Source: Glycine soja
Lineage: Eukaryota > Streptophyta > Magnoliopsida > Fabales > Fabaceae
DNA length: 64,000 nucleotides
Assembly (NCBI RefSeq): GCF_004193775.1
Contig: NC_041004.1
Location: 3,114,718-3,178,717 of the forward strand
Direction: 5' to 3'
Shown here: piece after piece, positions 34,901-46,415 of the stretch
Layout of the letters: each line of letters begins with the position of its first letter
Numbering within the stretch: the stretch's first letter is position 1
Position numbers and translations under genes: made by a program
Notes under the pieces: generated by a model
Seen by the model: the letters and a program-made list of their open reading frames with translations, nothing else
What the model was told of the DNA's origin: nothing
Databases searched by the model: none

Positions 34901-36020
34901 AACAATCTAACATAAAAGGCTTTAAAATAAACATTTTAAGAGAGTAAGATAAAATAATTTAAATTTAAGAGATTAAACTAATATGAAAAATTTTATGAAT
35001 TATATTTTATACTTTTTTTTACAAGAAGACTTTTTTATACTATATATTTATACTCTTGTCGCATATGAAAAATATCGAATATTGAGAGATATGCAATGTA
35101 AGAGAAAATAAGCAAATTAATAATGATCTATTTTATGGTATATAGATATATATTTATATTTGATGAAACTTTTGAATTGAAGTAATAAAACCTAAAATTC
35201 ATATATATATATATATATATATATGAAGAAAGAAAGACACACGCACGTGTAGGATATATATATCCTTGTTCAAAGGCAGTGTCAACTCTCGACTTGTCTA
35301 AATGCTGTCGTCTTTTAAATTAGGTTTAATGGTGGGACTGCATGGATACCATCATCCTTTTCATTTATGAATCATTTAGTGCAATAGCAGAATATAGATA
35401 ATGTTTAGTTAATGTCTCAAAGTAGATACGTACACTGTTACATATATATGAAAATTCCCTTTATATGAAGATTCCCTACTGATATATCAATCTAAACTAG
35501 TAAGACTTAAAGAGTGCAAGCAAAGAAAAACAAGTCCATTTGACAATAACATATCTACCACAAATTACTTACCTTTCCCTTTGCCTTTATTATTCTTTGA
35601 ATACACAACAAGAGCTTGCTTAAGCAACATGGTCAAGTTCCTATCCAAAACCTGAGCTTCAATATACCCTTTTTCTTTCAATCCATCCAAACAAGTCCTA
35701 TGATTTGTCATCACAGCACTCATCCATGTGAGTGCATCTTCTTTGGCGTAGTAACTCTCTTGAGACATCATGTGAGAGAGCCGAGACTCACTCTCCTCAT
35801 AGAGTTTGGCACAATCACTAAGGGCTATTGTAGCACTTGTTTGATCAGAAAGACTTAGGCTTCCCAAGCCATGCAATCTCAAAGAGTTTCCAATCAAATT
35901 CTTGGCTTGAGAAACATGGTTTTGGGCCATTTGGAGCACCTCAATTTCTTGGAGGCAAAGGGTGGTGATGGCCATGGCAAGGAAGAGGAACAAGGTGGTG
36001 GTGACGACATAAGTGACCAT
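31993..36020 (-). CDS. Pectinesterase (pectin methylesterase) with atypical pro-region
   Basis: Three exons, 35573-36020, 33660-33992 and 31993-32684, join in phase to 490 residues. The enzyme demethylesterifies homogalacturonan in the cell wall (carbohydrate esterase family 8). The catalytic core is complete: Q284 (QAVAL), Q306-D307 (YQDTLY), D328 (GTIDFIFG) and R396/W398 (LGRPW). Residues 1 to about 22 look like a signal peptide or anchor. The pro-region resembles a PMEI domain ('DCAKLYEE', '[10 protein letters not shown]') but lacks the usual first cysteine hairpin. The RRLL/RKLL processing site between pro-region and enzyme is missing; a KGKGKGK run spans the exon 1/2 junction there. Introns are 1,579 bp and 975 bp; the second holds a 59-bp duplication. 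Its partner gene at 47879 has the standard pro-region. All residues needed for catalysis are present. Confidence 0.92.
33204..33350 (-). repeat. Tandem duplication of about 59 bp in pectinesterase intron 2
   Basis: 'ttgagaataaaaatgattga' followed by 'acgt(c/t)taaagac' and 'caaccgaaatcgccatcc' occurs at 33205-33263 and 33291-33350 with few differences. It is internal to the intron and far from the splice sites. Confidence 0.8.
35201..35224. repeat. (AT)n microsatellite in pectinesterase intron 1 region boundary
   Basis: Twelve AT units within intron 1 (33993-35572) of the minus-strand pectinesterase. Confidence 0.9.
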
Positions 36021-36093
36021 TTTTAATTAACTAGAGAGAGAACAGTGATTCAGTGAATGTGATGAGTTGCATGGCTTGGTGTTGTGGGATGAT

Positions 36094-36103
36094 GATTTAT
36101 AGC
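36094..36103 (-). promoter_or_regulatory. TATA box of the minus-strand pectinesterase
   Basis: On the minus strand it reads 'gctataaatc', about 75 bp before the start codon at 36020. Confidence 0.55.
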
Positions 36104-36408
36104 CAGCTTAAGGAAGCACACACATGGGTGCTAGCCAAGTGGCACTAGGATTGTGTGGCCTAACCTATATATATGACCTATGTTTTTATCTTGGTGGATG
36201 GCAAATTTCTTCAGAGTATATAATAACTTTTTTTTATAAGAGTAATGTTTTACATGTGGGTGGGTGCAACTCAAATCTAACCAACTATATAATTTTTTTT
36301 CCAACCCAAAATATTCATCAATACAATAAGATATGAAATATAATTAATTATTTAAAAAATATCTTTGCTTACCAAATTTTAAGTTATGCATAAGTAATAA
36401 ATAATTAA

Positions 36409-36411
<3 letters not shown>

Positions 36412-36475
<64 letters not shown>
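36412..36475. repeat. Long (AT)n microsatellite
   Basis: About 32 AT units without interruption, roughly 390 bp upstream of the minus-strand pectinesterase start. Confidence 0.95.
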
Positions 36476-36477
<2 letters not shown>

Positions 36478-38026
36478 TTCCAAGCACACAATAACTCAAA
36501 AATCCTTTATGAAAATTTTTAATTCTTTTTTGTCATGATATTTACTGAACCGTAAAATTTATTGTAATGTATTTAAAATAAGTATCATTTGTTTTTATAC
36601 CATAAATAAGTAACAATTTATTTTATCATCTAAATTAATTGACACCTAATTAATTAGTGAAATGTTAGTCTAAAAGACACACATTAATTAATTAATTAAT
36701 TAATAATAATAATAATAATAATGGTCAAATATAATTTTTATCTTTTTTTCTCAATCTGTATTTGTATTCTCCACATTTGAGATATTTGATCTTAATTTTA
36801 ATCTTACATTTAATTTTTCTTATATTTTATATTTTTTTTTAATCCAATTAAACTCTAAACCTAATATATTTACTTAAGATGTCATTACTAGATAATTTAA
36901 TTTAATTAAAATGTATGAAATAAAAAAATATAAATAAAATTAAAAATTTAATAAAATTAGGAATTATCTAAAGTAGGAAAAGAAAATATTTATTTTTGAA
37001 ATAAAAAAAATCAAAATTACATAAAAACAAACTTGTATTTGTCCCTACTAAGCATAATAATAATAATAATTTCTTAATTTCAAGTTCTTATACACATTTC
37101 TTGCAAGAGTCAGCATGAATAACATACTCCAAGACTATCTCATGCAGCCATGGCACCTGGTATGGAAGACACCAAACATATATATAGAACAACTCATAAA
37201 ATATGTTATCCATTATATATCCACCTGTAACTGTAAGATCATTCATACTGTCACACATCCACGCACCTAATAACAATTGTCATATTGTCTGCAGTAAATC
37301 CACCGCTCCACAGGAATCCTTTTCCTCGATGCAAACAAAGTGGCAAATATTTCATTAATTTTTTTACTCTTTTTTACGACTTATTTTTCAATTTCACGTT
37401 AAAGAGTAAACAATTTATGAAATGGTCGTGTAAAATATTTTTTATATAATTATTTAGATAAATTTGTTAATTTTTATGATGATAATATTAAAATATTATT
37501 TAGATAAATATTAACGATAATTTTTAGTTAATTAACCGTTTTTTTACTTTGATAATAGATAAAATGTAAACCCTTCACCTTGATGTGTGGATTGCATATC
37601 CCAAAAGATGTGATTTTTATTTTTTTATTCTGGACCTCATGATTCTATAAAGTAGTTCCAATTGTTCTCTTTAGGAAATAAACCTCTTTTTGTTATGTTG
37701 TATTTAATGATGCATCCCCTTAATTAAAATTTCAACTGTTTTGTATAAAAATAATGCACACATGGTTATTGTTCAGGTTAGAAATAAATTAATTTGACAA
37801 TGTTAGGTTTCAAATTAAGGTCGAACCTACTTTATTTATCAAATTAAAGGTTCACACTTAATTTATTTATTTGGTTCAAGTCTATCAAATGATTTAATCT
37901 TAAAATTTATTTTATAATAAAGACTACTAAATAAAATAATAAATATAAATCTAAAAAAATTTAACTATTTAAGGTTTAAAAAAACCCAAAAATATAATTT
38001 AAAAATATTATATTAGTAATAATAAA

Positions 38027-38027
<1 letters not shown>

Positions 38028-38068
<41 letters not shown>
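38028..38068. repeat. (ATT)n microsatellite
   Basis: About 13 uninterrupted ATT units. Confidence 0.95.
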
Positions 38069-38070
<2 letters not shown>

Positions 38071-39299
38071 AATTCAATTCAATTAATCTATTAACTCTAT
38101 TTTTTAAAATAATTTAAAAAAAAACTTAACTTATTTAACAAATAAGTTGGACCTAATCTTGAGTCTAAACTCTAATGTAAATCAAGTCTCCCTCTCTGAT
38201 TACAGTTATTAGGTTTTTCTGGGCATTTCGGATGGCTGCGTCAGTTTGCACGGTGCGGTTTAAGGCCCAAGTTAATAAATAAAACTGTAAGGATAACGTC
38301 ATTTCATTTTATACAATAAGGACATGTGAACCCCACTATTTCTCAGTCCAGAGTTAAATATTAGTTTCTGATAGTATTAAAATTTATTTATTAATTTATT
38401 TTTTTATAAATATTTTTTCATACACAAATCAAATTCAGATTATATATTTAAAAAATAAAATTATTAATCAATTATCTCATATTATGTATTGGTTATCATT
38501 GTGTTAAAAAAATGTATTGCTTATCATCACAATTTTGATAATCATAAAGTAACTGCAATTGTAATTATAACTTAAATCATGTTTATGAATGTATTTATCA
38601 TTAACCGGATGGACATTATCAAACAAAGACGAAATAATAATGAAGATAAAATAAACTAATTAATTAAGTACAATCCGAAACTTTAAATTTGTACACTTTT
38701 ATTGCATGTTTAACAAATTTATTGATTGAGTTGTCTTAGAAATTTAAGAAGAGATCATATATTCTGATGTTCATTAAAGGGTAAAGAAAAGTCAAAAGAT
38801 GCGAAGTCAGAGATGCGCTCGCATTCGGTGGGAGGTCATTGAAAATGGTGTTTTGAGGCAACGTGTTTGTTACTGAAGTTATAGCGTGGTTGATTTGACA
38901 ATTGGCAAAGTAGAATATTGTGTATGCATGCTACTTGTGCAATACAAGTGTTACTTGTGGAGTATAGGTGTGTGCATGCAATTGATTGAATTATAATTAT
39001 AATGGCCCGGCCCAAAGTTATTCCAAGGTCTGGCTGAATATAATTTGGTTGAGAGGCTCTTATTTAGTTTGGCAATTTTTTAAAATTTTATGCATAATAC
39101 GTTCTTTTAATTTTGAAAATTATAATTAGTACATCTTTAAAATAAATGATACGAGGCTAAACTAATTATTTAAGTATCAATAAATTATTGATTTGAGTAG
39201 AATTCGAAATATCTTAATTATTCTGAAGCGCTAGATGAGAGTGAACAATAATTATCGATGAAAAAAAAGACATGAACAAAGATTTATTTTTGATAGGTT

Positions 39300-40400
39300 T
39301 TCAATTGAAATGGCAAATGAATGAATCCAACATACGCCGAACCGAGAGAAATCTAAAGGTTGTGTAAATACAAAATTAGAGGTTCAATTTTAGTGAAGGT
39401 TTCAAATGCAAATGCATTTTTCCTTTGAATTGTAAATGTCCTAGACAATTATGATGATTCATTCCAAACAAGGTTTGTATCTGGTCAAATGGGTCTTTCA
39501 TCATGGTAAAAATACACAGGTATTTTTTGTATACTAGCTTACGGATCACCTGCTGACAATGTAGATGACTATGTTTGAATTGATGAAACTACTACATTAG
39601 AATGCTTAGCGAGATTTGTAAGAGGTGTGAACCAAATACTTGGGTTGAGTACTTGAGAAGACCTAATATTAACAACAACATTCAACACCTCTACAAATAA
39701 GGGAGGTATGTGGCTTTTCAGGTACATTAGGTTTAGTTGATTGTATGTAGTAGGAATGAAAAATAATTGTCCTATAGTTTGGAAAGATCAATTTGCTCGA
39801 GGTGATCATGGTAAAGTCACAACTATACTCAAAGTAGTTGCATCACAAGACTTGTAAATTTAACATGTATTTTTTTATGTTGCGGGTGCAAATAATGACA
39901 TTAATGCCTTAAACCAACCTAATTTGTTTAATGTCATTTTGCAAGAACAAGCTCTTCAACTGTGCAATATATGGCAGATGAAATCCAATGCATGTTAGAT
40001 AAGAGAAAGTCATTCACCCAATGACACTAATCAACTAGAAAGGATATCAAGTGAGCTTTTGGAGTGCTCCAATCTCAATTCACAATTATATGTGTCCTAA
40101 CACTTGCTTCACACATGAATACAATGAAAGATATAATGTGTGTATGCATCATATTGCATAATATGATTGTTGAAGATGAATGACACACATACAATGATAA
40201 TATTGATTATTCTTATGATCATCTTAACAATAGTATGCCAACCACCGAAGTATCTAATGGTTCTTATTTCGATTTTGAAACATATTTAAAAAGGAAAGCA
40301 ATTGTGTTAAAAAAGAAAATTCATCAACAACTTCTAGCAGATTAATTTGGTAGAACACATTTGAAAACATTTCAGGCATGAGAAAAATGCAAATAAAAAT
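39300..40400 (+). pseudogene. PIF/Harbinger transposase pseudogene
   Basis: Plus-strand translation in changing frames gives pieces typical of plant PIF/Harbinger transposases: 'AYGSPADNVDDYV' near 39540, 'LARFVRGVNQI' and 'VEYLRRPNI' near 39620, 'CGFSGTL' near 39715, 'FARGDHGK' near 39795, 'NNDINAL' near 39890, 'QYMADEIQCMLDKRK' near 39970, and 'CIILHNMIVEDE' in altered form near 40150. Many stops and frameshifts break it. The last part includes 'FDFETYLKRKAI' and a lysine-rich tail. The enzyme would have been a DDE transposase; this copy is dead. Terminal repeats were not found. Confidence 0.72.
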
Positions 40401-40540
40401 TTATTTTAAATATTTATTGTTATATATATGTATTAATTTAGTGAACCAAAAAGTAGTATATTGTATTTTTTTTATTTTTTAAATAATTAAATTTCTGAGA
40501 AACAAATTATGTTTCAAGAATTTTTTTTGGCATATTTATT

Positions 40541-40990
40541 CACTACTACAAAAAGATATTTAACATCGGTTTCAAAATCGATGTTGTATCTAATGATGTT
40601 GAAAGTCAAGCACTTTCAACATCGATTTTACAACCGATGTGAAAAATGCATTTTATATTGGTTATTCCTAAAATCGATATAGGAAGTAAGTCAAAAATTG
40701 TAAATCTGTCAATTACTACATCGGTTGTGGTTTTAACCAATGTAGAAAGTATCAATACAACATCGATTTTGTCTAAAACCGATATAGAAAGTGTCTTTTC
40801 TACATCGATTTTCCCTTTGATCAATGTTGTATTACCACTTTCTATATCGTTTAATTACATAATCGATGTACAATGTCTTTTTTTAAAGAAAAATATGGTC
40901 TATTCTCTTTATTTCCCTCCCTATAATTTTAAAAGACACATTAAAAGCTTAAACAAAAATTGTGTTACTTTTAGCCGTGAAACAAACCAA
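40541..40990 (+). mobile_element. CACTA (En/Spm) transposon terminus
   Basis: It starts with 'cactactacaaaaagatatt', a typical CACTA end, after 'att', a possible 3-bp target duplication. About 330 bp of subterminal repeats follow: 'acatcggtt...aaccgatgt' and 'acatcgattt...aaaaccgatat' in both orientations, roughly every 30-60 bp. Open frames across this part are by-products of the repeats. The opposite end was not located. Similar repeat units at 46310-46415 might belong to it. Confidence 0.7.
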
Positions 40991-41049
40991 ACAAGCGATG
41001 AGAGTGAAATATAATATATATAGTTGCCCGATAACCACTAGAGAAAGGG

Positions 41050-41433
41050 CCAAGCTAAGGGCTTGCTAAAAAGTACATTTCCCCTAACCATATTAACAAC
41101 ACAACACAACACAATCCTTGAATTAAGGAGTAGCCAAAAGTTAGTTCGCTCGCAACTACCAAGAACATGCAAAGAATATTATATTAAAAAGAGAAGAAAC
41201 AAGAGTTCACACTAAAGCCTTCATGTCTGTAAGTTTAGCTTTCTTTTGAAAGGAGAAAAACTCTTTGACTTGGGAATCAATCACCATAAGAACAATTGCA
41301 ACAACTCTAAGACTACGGCTCACACACTTTAACATCAACTCTGTTATCCTCACCTTTCTATCTAACACTTTAAGTTTTGTTCCATGGTACATTGGAACAT
41401 TACCAAGACTAACACCCAAACCCAAGTACTCAT
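41050..41433 (-). pseudogene. CASP-like (CASPL2-type) membrane protein, 5' fragment
   Basis: Exon 1 starts with an ATG at 41433; one base is missing a few bases later, so the family frame ('LGNVPMYHGTKLKVLDRKVR', 'DSQVKEFFSFQKKAKLTDMK') is out of frame with the ATG. After about 45 bp, a second exon-like part (41165-41050) reads 'GYSLIQGLCCVVNMVRGNV' and 'LFSKPLAW'. The expected acceptor before it reads 'ttgcatg' instead of a cag, so splicing is probably broken too. The match then stops abruptly and a stop codon follows. The third transmembrane part and the C-terminus are absent. The family forms four-helix plasma-membrane scaffolds, as in the Casparian strip. The break lies close to the CACTA terminus at 40541-40990. 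Confidence 0.72.
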
Positions 41434-43270
41434 TTTCCCCTTTAAGATCAACACTGAGATATACGAGAAAACAAACAAGTGAACAACCTTGAGGTGTCCA
41501 TTATTATATAGTACTAGTAGAACACAAAAGCGTAATGGCTGAAAACACAACGTAGTGTGGCATGCCAAGTGGTCAAAGTTGAGAAAACAAAGAAAGCTCA
41601 GTTATTAGTACAAAGATGGGGTCATCTATTAAGGACTCTGCTGTCATTTCTGGTTCTGCATTTATTTCTAGACCATTAAATGGCAAGAAAAATGTTGTTT
41701 TAGAGCTCATTTCTCCTTTTTAGAAATAAGGATTAGTTTCTCATCCTAATATTGTGTTTGATTGATAAGGTAAGGTAAGAAGTGCCTTTAATTCTAGTCA
41801 TTTAAGGACCACATGGTTCAATTTTATGGTGCCCATTGCTCCATTTCTTTTGCCTAGGCCTTAACAAACGCATGGTGACTGATACTGAATCAAAGATAAT
41901 TTGTGGATACCATAAATCAATTAAATTTAATTTAATACCAGTAAAAGTAAGGGATTGAAAAGAACAAAAATATAAATATAATAAGTGGTATCATATGTAA
42001 GAGATACAAAAGTTTATGGATTTTAAGAAATTCATTACATGTCCAATTAAGCGTGGTATATTTTGAACCAATTAATAACCCTAGCACATGATAAAAACTA
42101 AAATCATCATTAGATATGAAAGTAAGACTTTTTAAGTGAAATACAAGTGAAACGTTAGATTAGTATATGTGCATTTTGATCAATGAGACCTTGATCAGTT
42201 ACATTGAACTTAGATCAATTGTTCCATCTTAATTTTGGTCCTGATATGTGCAAAATCCAAGTCAATGCAACTAAGTTATTGCCTAGGCACTGAAGAGCTA
42301 CTCACTACTCAAAGCTAATTTCTCATTTGGCATTTCAAAACAACTGATTCAAAAAGATCAAATCTCCAATAGCCAAAGCATGAATTAGAATAAAATACAT
42401 ATTTATTAAATATCAGCAATTCGTTAGAATAAAAATATTTACACTGAAAAATTAAACTCTAATATTGATAAGAGAACAATATCTTAAAAGCACTCAAAAG
42501 GGAAGAAAACAAAAGTAGTTATTGAAAACCTTAATTATGAAGATGTTTATGCATATTACACGATAATGTGTCAAATTTTATGTGTATCTCAAGCAAAATA
42601 ACTTTGAAACTTGGATAGAACCTAAATTACTAGTTAAAGGATAATGGATGGGACAAAACAAATAAAGAATAGAAGGAAGAGCCATCACAATGGCAATAAT
42701 CTGGTAAAAAAAAACTAGCTCATTTTGAGATCAAATGACTTGGATTTTGACTAGTAAGGAATTTTTGCATGAAACTAGTTTCTACAACTCTATTTTCATC
42801 AATCTCAAATCTATTTTGGTCTACATGATGTTACTCATAATGGATTCAGATTTCACCTCTCAAAACCCGTTTTCTTAAGTCATTTTGAGCCCAAAGTTGA
42901 CTTGAATCTCAAATGATATTTTATATTGTCATTAAGGAATAAAGTGGTACTACAAAGTTGAAGATTGAAGTCACAGTTTGGTTAAGTTAGAGATGTGGTG
43001 GTTTAGTGCTAACATTCTTGATAGAGCTACTCTAGAATGATATGGTATCTGAAATGTGTTTGTTTCAAATTAAAATTGAAATGCATTTTATTTATATCTT
43101 AACTTCCTGAAATTTAAGGGCTGACATAACTTGAACTTTGTTCGATTGTACAATGAGCTAAGTATTTTTAAATCTATCAAACATGTAAATTGTTAAGAAT
43201 CATAAAAGGCAACAAGCATTCCATGACATTTTCACAAAGAATCAAATTTACATAAATAACCAAGACAGGA
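41434..43270. other. Intergenic DNA, former upstream region of the CASP-like gene
   Basis: No gene seen on either strand. The part next to 41434 is likely the old promoter of the CASP-like pseudogene. Confidence 0.45.
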
Positions 43271-43279
43271 TACTTGTGA

Positions 43280-43800
43280 ATCCTAGATTCACTAAAACAC
43301 CAAAGCTAAACATTGCATCCCCATCTTCCATAGCTCCTATAGATTTCATGGGCTTCATCTCAAAATTATCCTCTATTGGAGAGGGCTTTGATGTCAATGC
43401 TTACAGAATTCGTCTCTGTTGCTCTTCCTTGACAACTATGCATTCCCGGTCCTATAAATGTACCATCATTATAGAGTTAGTCTATATACTTGACACACAC
43501 AAATACACTCACACAAAGATATTATTGTTAAAAACCATGTTTAAAGATTACCAATAGAGCTTAGTCCTCTTCAGGGTCAATAGCTTCCTCATTTTCATCA
43601 CTATGAAACCGTTCTGGTGAAAATGATTCATCTGTAGATTGGACTATACAATAAAGATAAAGCAAATATCAACGTGAAATTTGGAACGGAAGAAGCATAT
43701 AAACTAACAGTAGCCAAAGGCTTTATGCCTTTATCATAATTTTAAGTATCTTCCTTAGAGTTTCTAACTTGAGCATCTTCTAATTTATCTGCATAATAAC
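43280..43800 (-). pseudogene. Unidentified exon-like remnants
   Basis: Three minus-strand pieces look like exons because an acceptor precedes a meaningful frame: 'DKLEDAQVRNSKEDT' ending in a stop (about 43790-43742), 'STDESFSPERFHSDENEEA' with an acidic end and stop (about 43645-43563), and 'DRECIVVKEEQQRRIL' then a stop (about 43453-43405). A further open piece contains 'PSPIEDNFEMKPMKSIGAM' (near 43370). The acidic, charged composition suggests a real plant protein that I do not recognise. Each piece ends in a stop, so this is probably dead. It lies left of an LTR on the same strand and may be cargo or coincidence. Confidence 0.35.
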
Positions 43801-44302
43801 ATAGCAAATAGTATCAACAATTGGTTAAAAATTACAAATATTCATTTAAAGGTAAGATGTATCCTTTATTAGATTAAATGATAGCATCATTATATCACTC
43901 AATCATATAATTTAGAATTGCAAAATCCCCATAGATTTGACAACTTTGATGATTAACGAATCTCACTATAATTTTGTAATTCCAAAATAATTCCTTTAGG
44001 TAAAAACATTTTTCAGAGAAAATTATGCAATTTTATTCTCATAATTCACGAACATTTCACGACATTCTAATAAACCGCAGCACCACAATTATAACTTTGC
44101 TAATAATTCAAGAACATCAGCACAATCATAACATTTCATAGCTTTCTCACGACCAATTAAAAAATTGATCCATAGCACCCAATGAATGGTTATTGCACCT
44201 TCTTACGAATAAATTGCGGTGCATGTGAATAAAAAGCAACACATATCAAATTCGAACGAAAAAGTAATCAAAGTAAATGGAGAAAATATTATCCCTAACC
44301 TG

Positions 44303-44791
44303 GCTCTGATACCAATTGTTAGCAAAATTATACTTTCATGTATAATTTCTTTAATTCAATATACAAGAAATTACACTACAAGATCTTAGATAACATATTT
44401 CTCACTATTATTATAATCTGAATTTCATAAGAGGATTTAGAAGACTTATCTAAATCCATCGTGCAAAACTCTTGATGTAGAGATCCTTGATTTTGGCATT
44501 TTCTTCTTTGATTTTATAGTGTTTTTTCTCACCCTTTTAGAAACAACAGAACGTCAATTTTTAAAGAGAGAGGGAGACAACGTTTAAAACTTCTTTTTTC
44601 AAAACATTTTTCCTTAATGCCAAAATTTAACCTTAATGAAGTGAGAAGAGATGGATTTATTTTAATAATTGAAAAATAATCCCCACTGATTTTAATATAA
44701 TTTTAAGTCTAACAATCATCACATAAGACAATCTTTTCATTAAAATAATTTCATAATTACATGAACCAATATTAGATTAAATAATCTAACA
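44303..44791 (-). mobile_element. LTR with adjoining primer-binding site
   Basis: The minus strand shows a 'tggtatcagagc' primer-binding site, complementary to initiator methionine tRNA (44303-44314), two bases from an LTR end at 44317 (tgttagcaaa on the plus strand). The other LTR edge is either 44714 or 44791, both ending 'ctaaca'. The presence of the primer-binding site means this is a 5' LTR with leader, not a solo LTR. No matching 3' LTR or coding region was found to the left, so the element is truncated. Confidence 0.55.
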
Positions 44792-45601
44792 TCCTTTTGT
44801 TGATGAATTATTCAAACAACCAAATATCTATTATACCATCCTTCATCTAATTACAAAATCTAGTATAGTAAATCAGACAAGCATTCTCCTGAAACACAAT
44901 ACAATTTTCCGTAAAGTTTTATAAATAATTTGTTATGTTCTTAAAGAAACTAAGGTTTTAATTTTTAACATTATTCCATCAATAGAATCCATCACGTAGG
45001 AACCTCAACTAGTATTCCATCAATAATTAATTGGTTTCTGAGAAGTTTCATGCTTATATTTGCATATATACCAACATTTTAACTCCAAAACTACCTACAA
45101 TCCACTCTCTAGAAAAATAGAATGCTTTAAAACCATATGCATGAGTTACTGACACATGTCTGAAAAATTTATCACTTATGGGAACATGAAACAAGTCCAA
45201 AAAAATAATTACATAAAACAAATCAAAACCATACATTATCACTTATGGTAACGTGAAACGAGTCCATAAATTGACAAATACTTGAGATGTGAACATTGAA
45301 CAGTCACGATTCTACCATTTTTCATAAAACAGACTTCCCTTCCTATGTCTCCAACTCCTTCGTAAAACAACAGAGATAAGAAAATATTAGAGGAGCAACA
45401 AAGGGAAAAGGGATAAAAACTTTACCTGTGATAGTATATGAACCTTAGGGTGGGAACAACATGTTCGGTGACAAGGTCTCCTAATTTCTGAGGATAAACT
45501 GAGACACGATGCCACTGAATGGTAGAGCAATTGGCATAGTCCTTAGGGTTCTTGTTAAACCCTAATAGAAAATCAACCCTTCCTAATAGAGCAAACCCTT
45601 C
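44792..45601. other. Intergenic DNA with a small direct repeat
   Basis: 'atcacttatgg(g/t)aac(a/g)tgaaac' followed by '(a/g)agtcca' occurs at 45171-45198 and 45238-45266. Nothing else recognised. Confidence 0.5.
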
Positions 45602-45905
45602 CTAATAGGGGATTAATGAAGCAATGGAAAGATAAATACTAGCAGTTATGCTAATCTTATGCTCCTCAAACCCATTATCACAGACAGAAACACCCACCAT
45701 AACAACACTAAGCATAACGGTAACGGTGCTGAGATCGTGTGGCGGAATGGCCTTCATGGCCCTGTGGAGGTTCTCCAAGGCGTCATTGTATTGCTCCTTG
45801 CAATCCCCAAGCACCACGGTGATCTTCGACGAGGCCTTCATGTTCTTGGCGACAAAGAAGATGGTGAAGTTGGCCTAGTAGGAGTAGGCTTTGATGGCGG
45901 CCTTA
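45602..45905 (-). pseudogene. Invertase/pectin methylesterase inhibitor pseudogene fragment
   Basis: The minus strand reads the second half of a PMEI domain: 'KAAIKAYSY', an in-frame stop, 'ANFTIFFVAKNMKASSKITV', then 'LGDCKEQYNDALENL', 'TVMLSVVM' and 'VCDNGFEE'. The two cysteines (DC and VC) match the family's second disulfide. The first half with the signal peptide is absent, and after 'GFEE' the sequence loses similarity. It is closer to the typical inhibitor pattern than the gene at 2759, so it is a separate lineage rather than a copy of that gene. Confidence 0.75.
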
Positions 45906-46309
45906 TTGTTGTGCAAGATATACAAAAACTCATTTATTTTAAGCACCCTATCAACATATTTCATTTCTCTCTATCGATCTTCTTTTTTATTAAAAGGAGG
46001 TCCAAGCCAGACCTATATCCTATAATACCTATATTTCTTTTTTTTTTTCTCTCTCTAGGTATTTTATAGCATAATGAATGTTCATAAAACATTTTTCTTC
46101 ATTCTTACAATAAAAAGTTGGTAGTGTTTTTAAAGTCTTGATGTGATAATTTGGAATCCAAACAAAATAATTTAAGAGTCAATAGTAGAGTTTACCATTG
46201 TGGATACTCTAAGGTCAATGATGACCATAAAGTGACACTCACTATAAGTTATTTTTTGACACTCATTTGTCCTTATGCAAGAGACACTACCTTGAATAAT
46301 GCTTTATAA

Positions 46310-46415
46310 GTATAAATAATTGATGTAAAAAAACATTTTCTATGAATATTAACAATGGTTTTAATGTAAAAAAAAGTATTTTCTACACTAGTTACATGCA
46401 ACCGATGTAGAAAGT
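46310..46415. mobile_element. CACTA-like subterminal repeat remnant
   Basis: Units such as 'ttgatgtaaaaaaacatttt', 'tttctacactagttacatg' and 'caaccgatgtagaaagt' resemble those at 40541-40990. No terminus is visible, so this is a fragment at best. Confidence 0.35.

Larger units (their letters stand above)
36104..39299. other. Upstream region and AT-rich intergenic DNA
   Basis: No gene seen. The stretch includes several microsatellites (separate entries) and mononucleotide-rich DNA. A more GC-rich patch near 38210-38290 ('gatggctgcgtcagtttgca') has no recognisable coding similarity. Confidence 0.5.

Noticed and set aside
40541..40990. CRISPR-like spacing of short repeats
   Set aside because: Plant nuclear DNA; units face both ways and vary in length, and the edge is a CACTA terminus.
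40646..41014. Open frame of 122 codons
   Set aside because: Made of repeated 'ST(S)I' and 'IVL' phrases that mirror the subterminal repeats of the CACTA element; a by-product.
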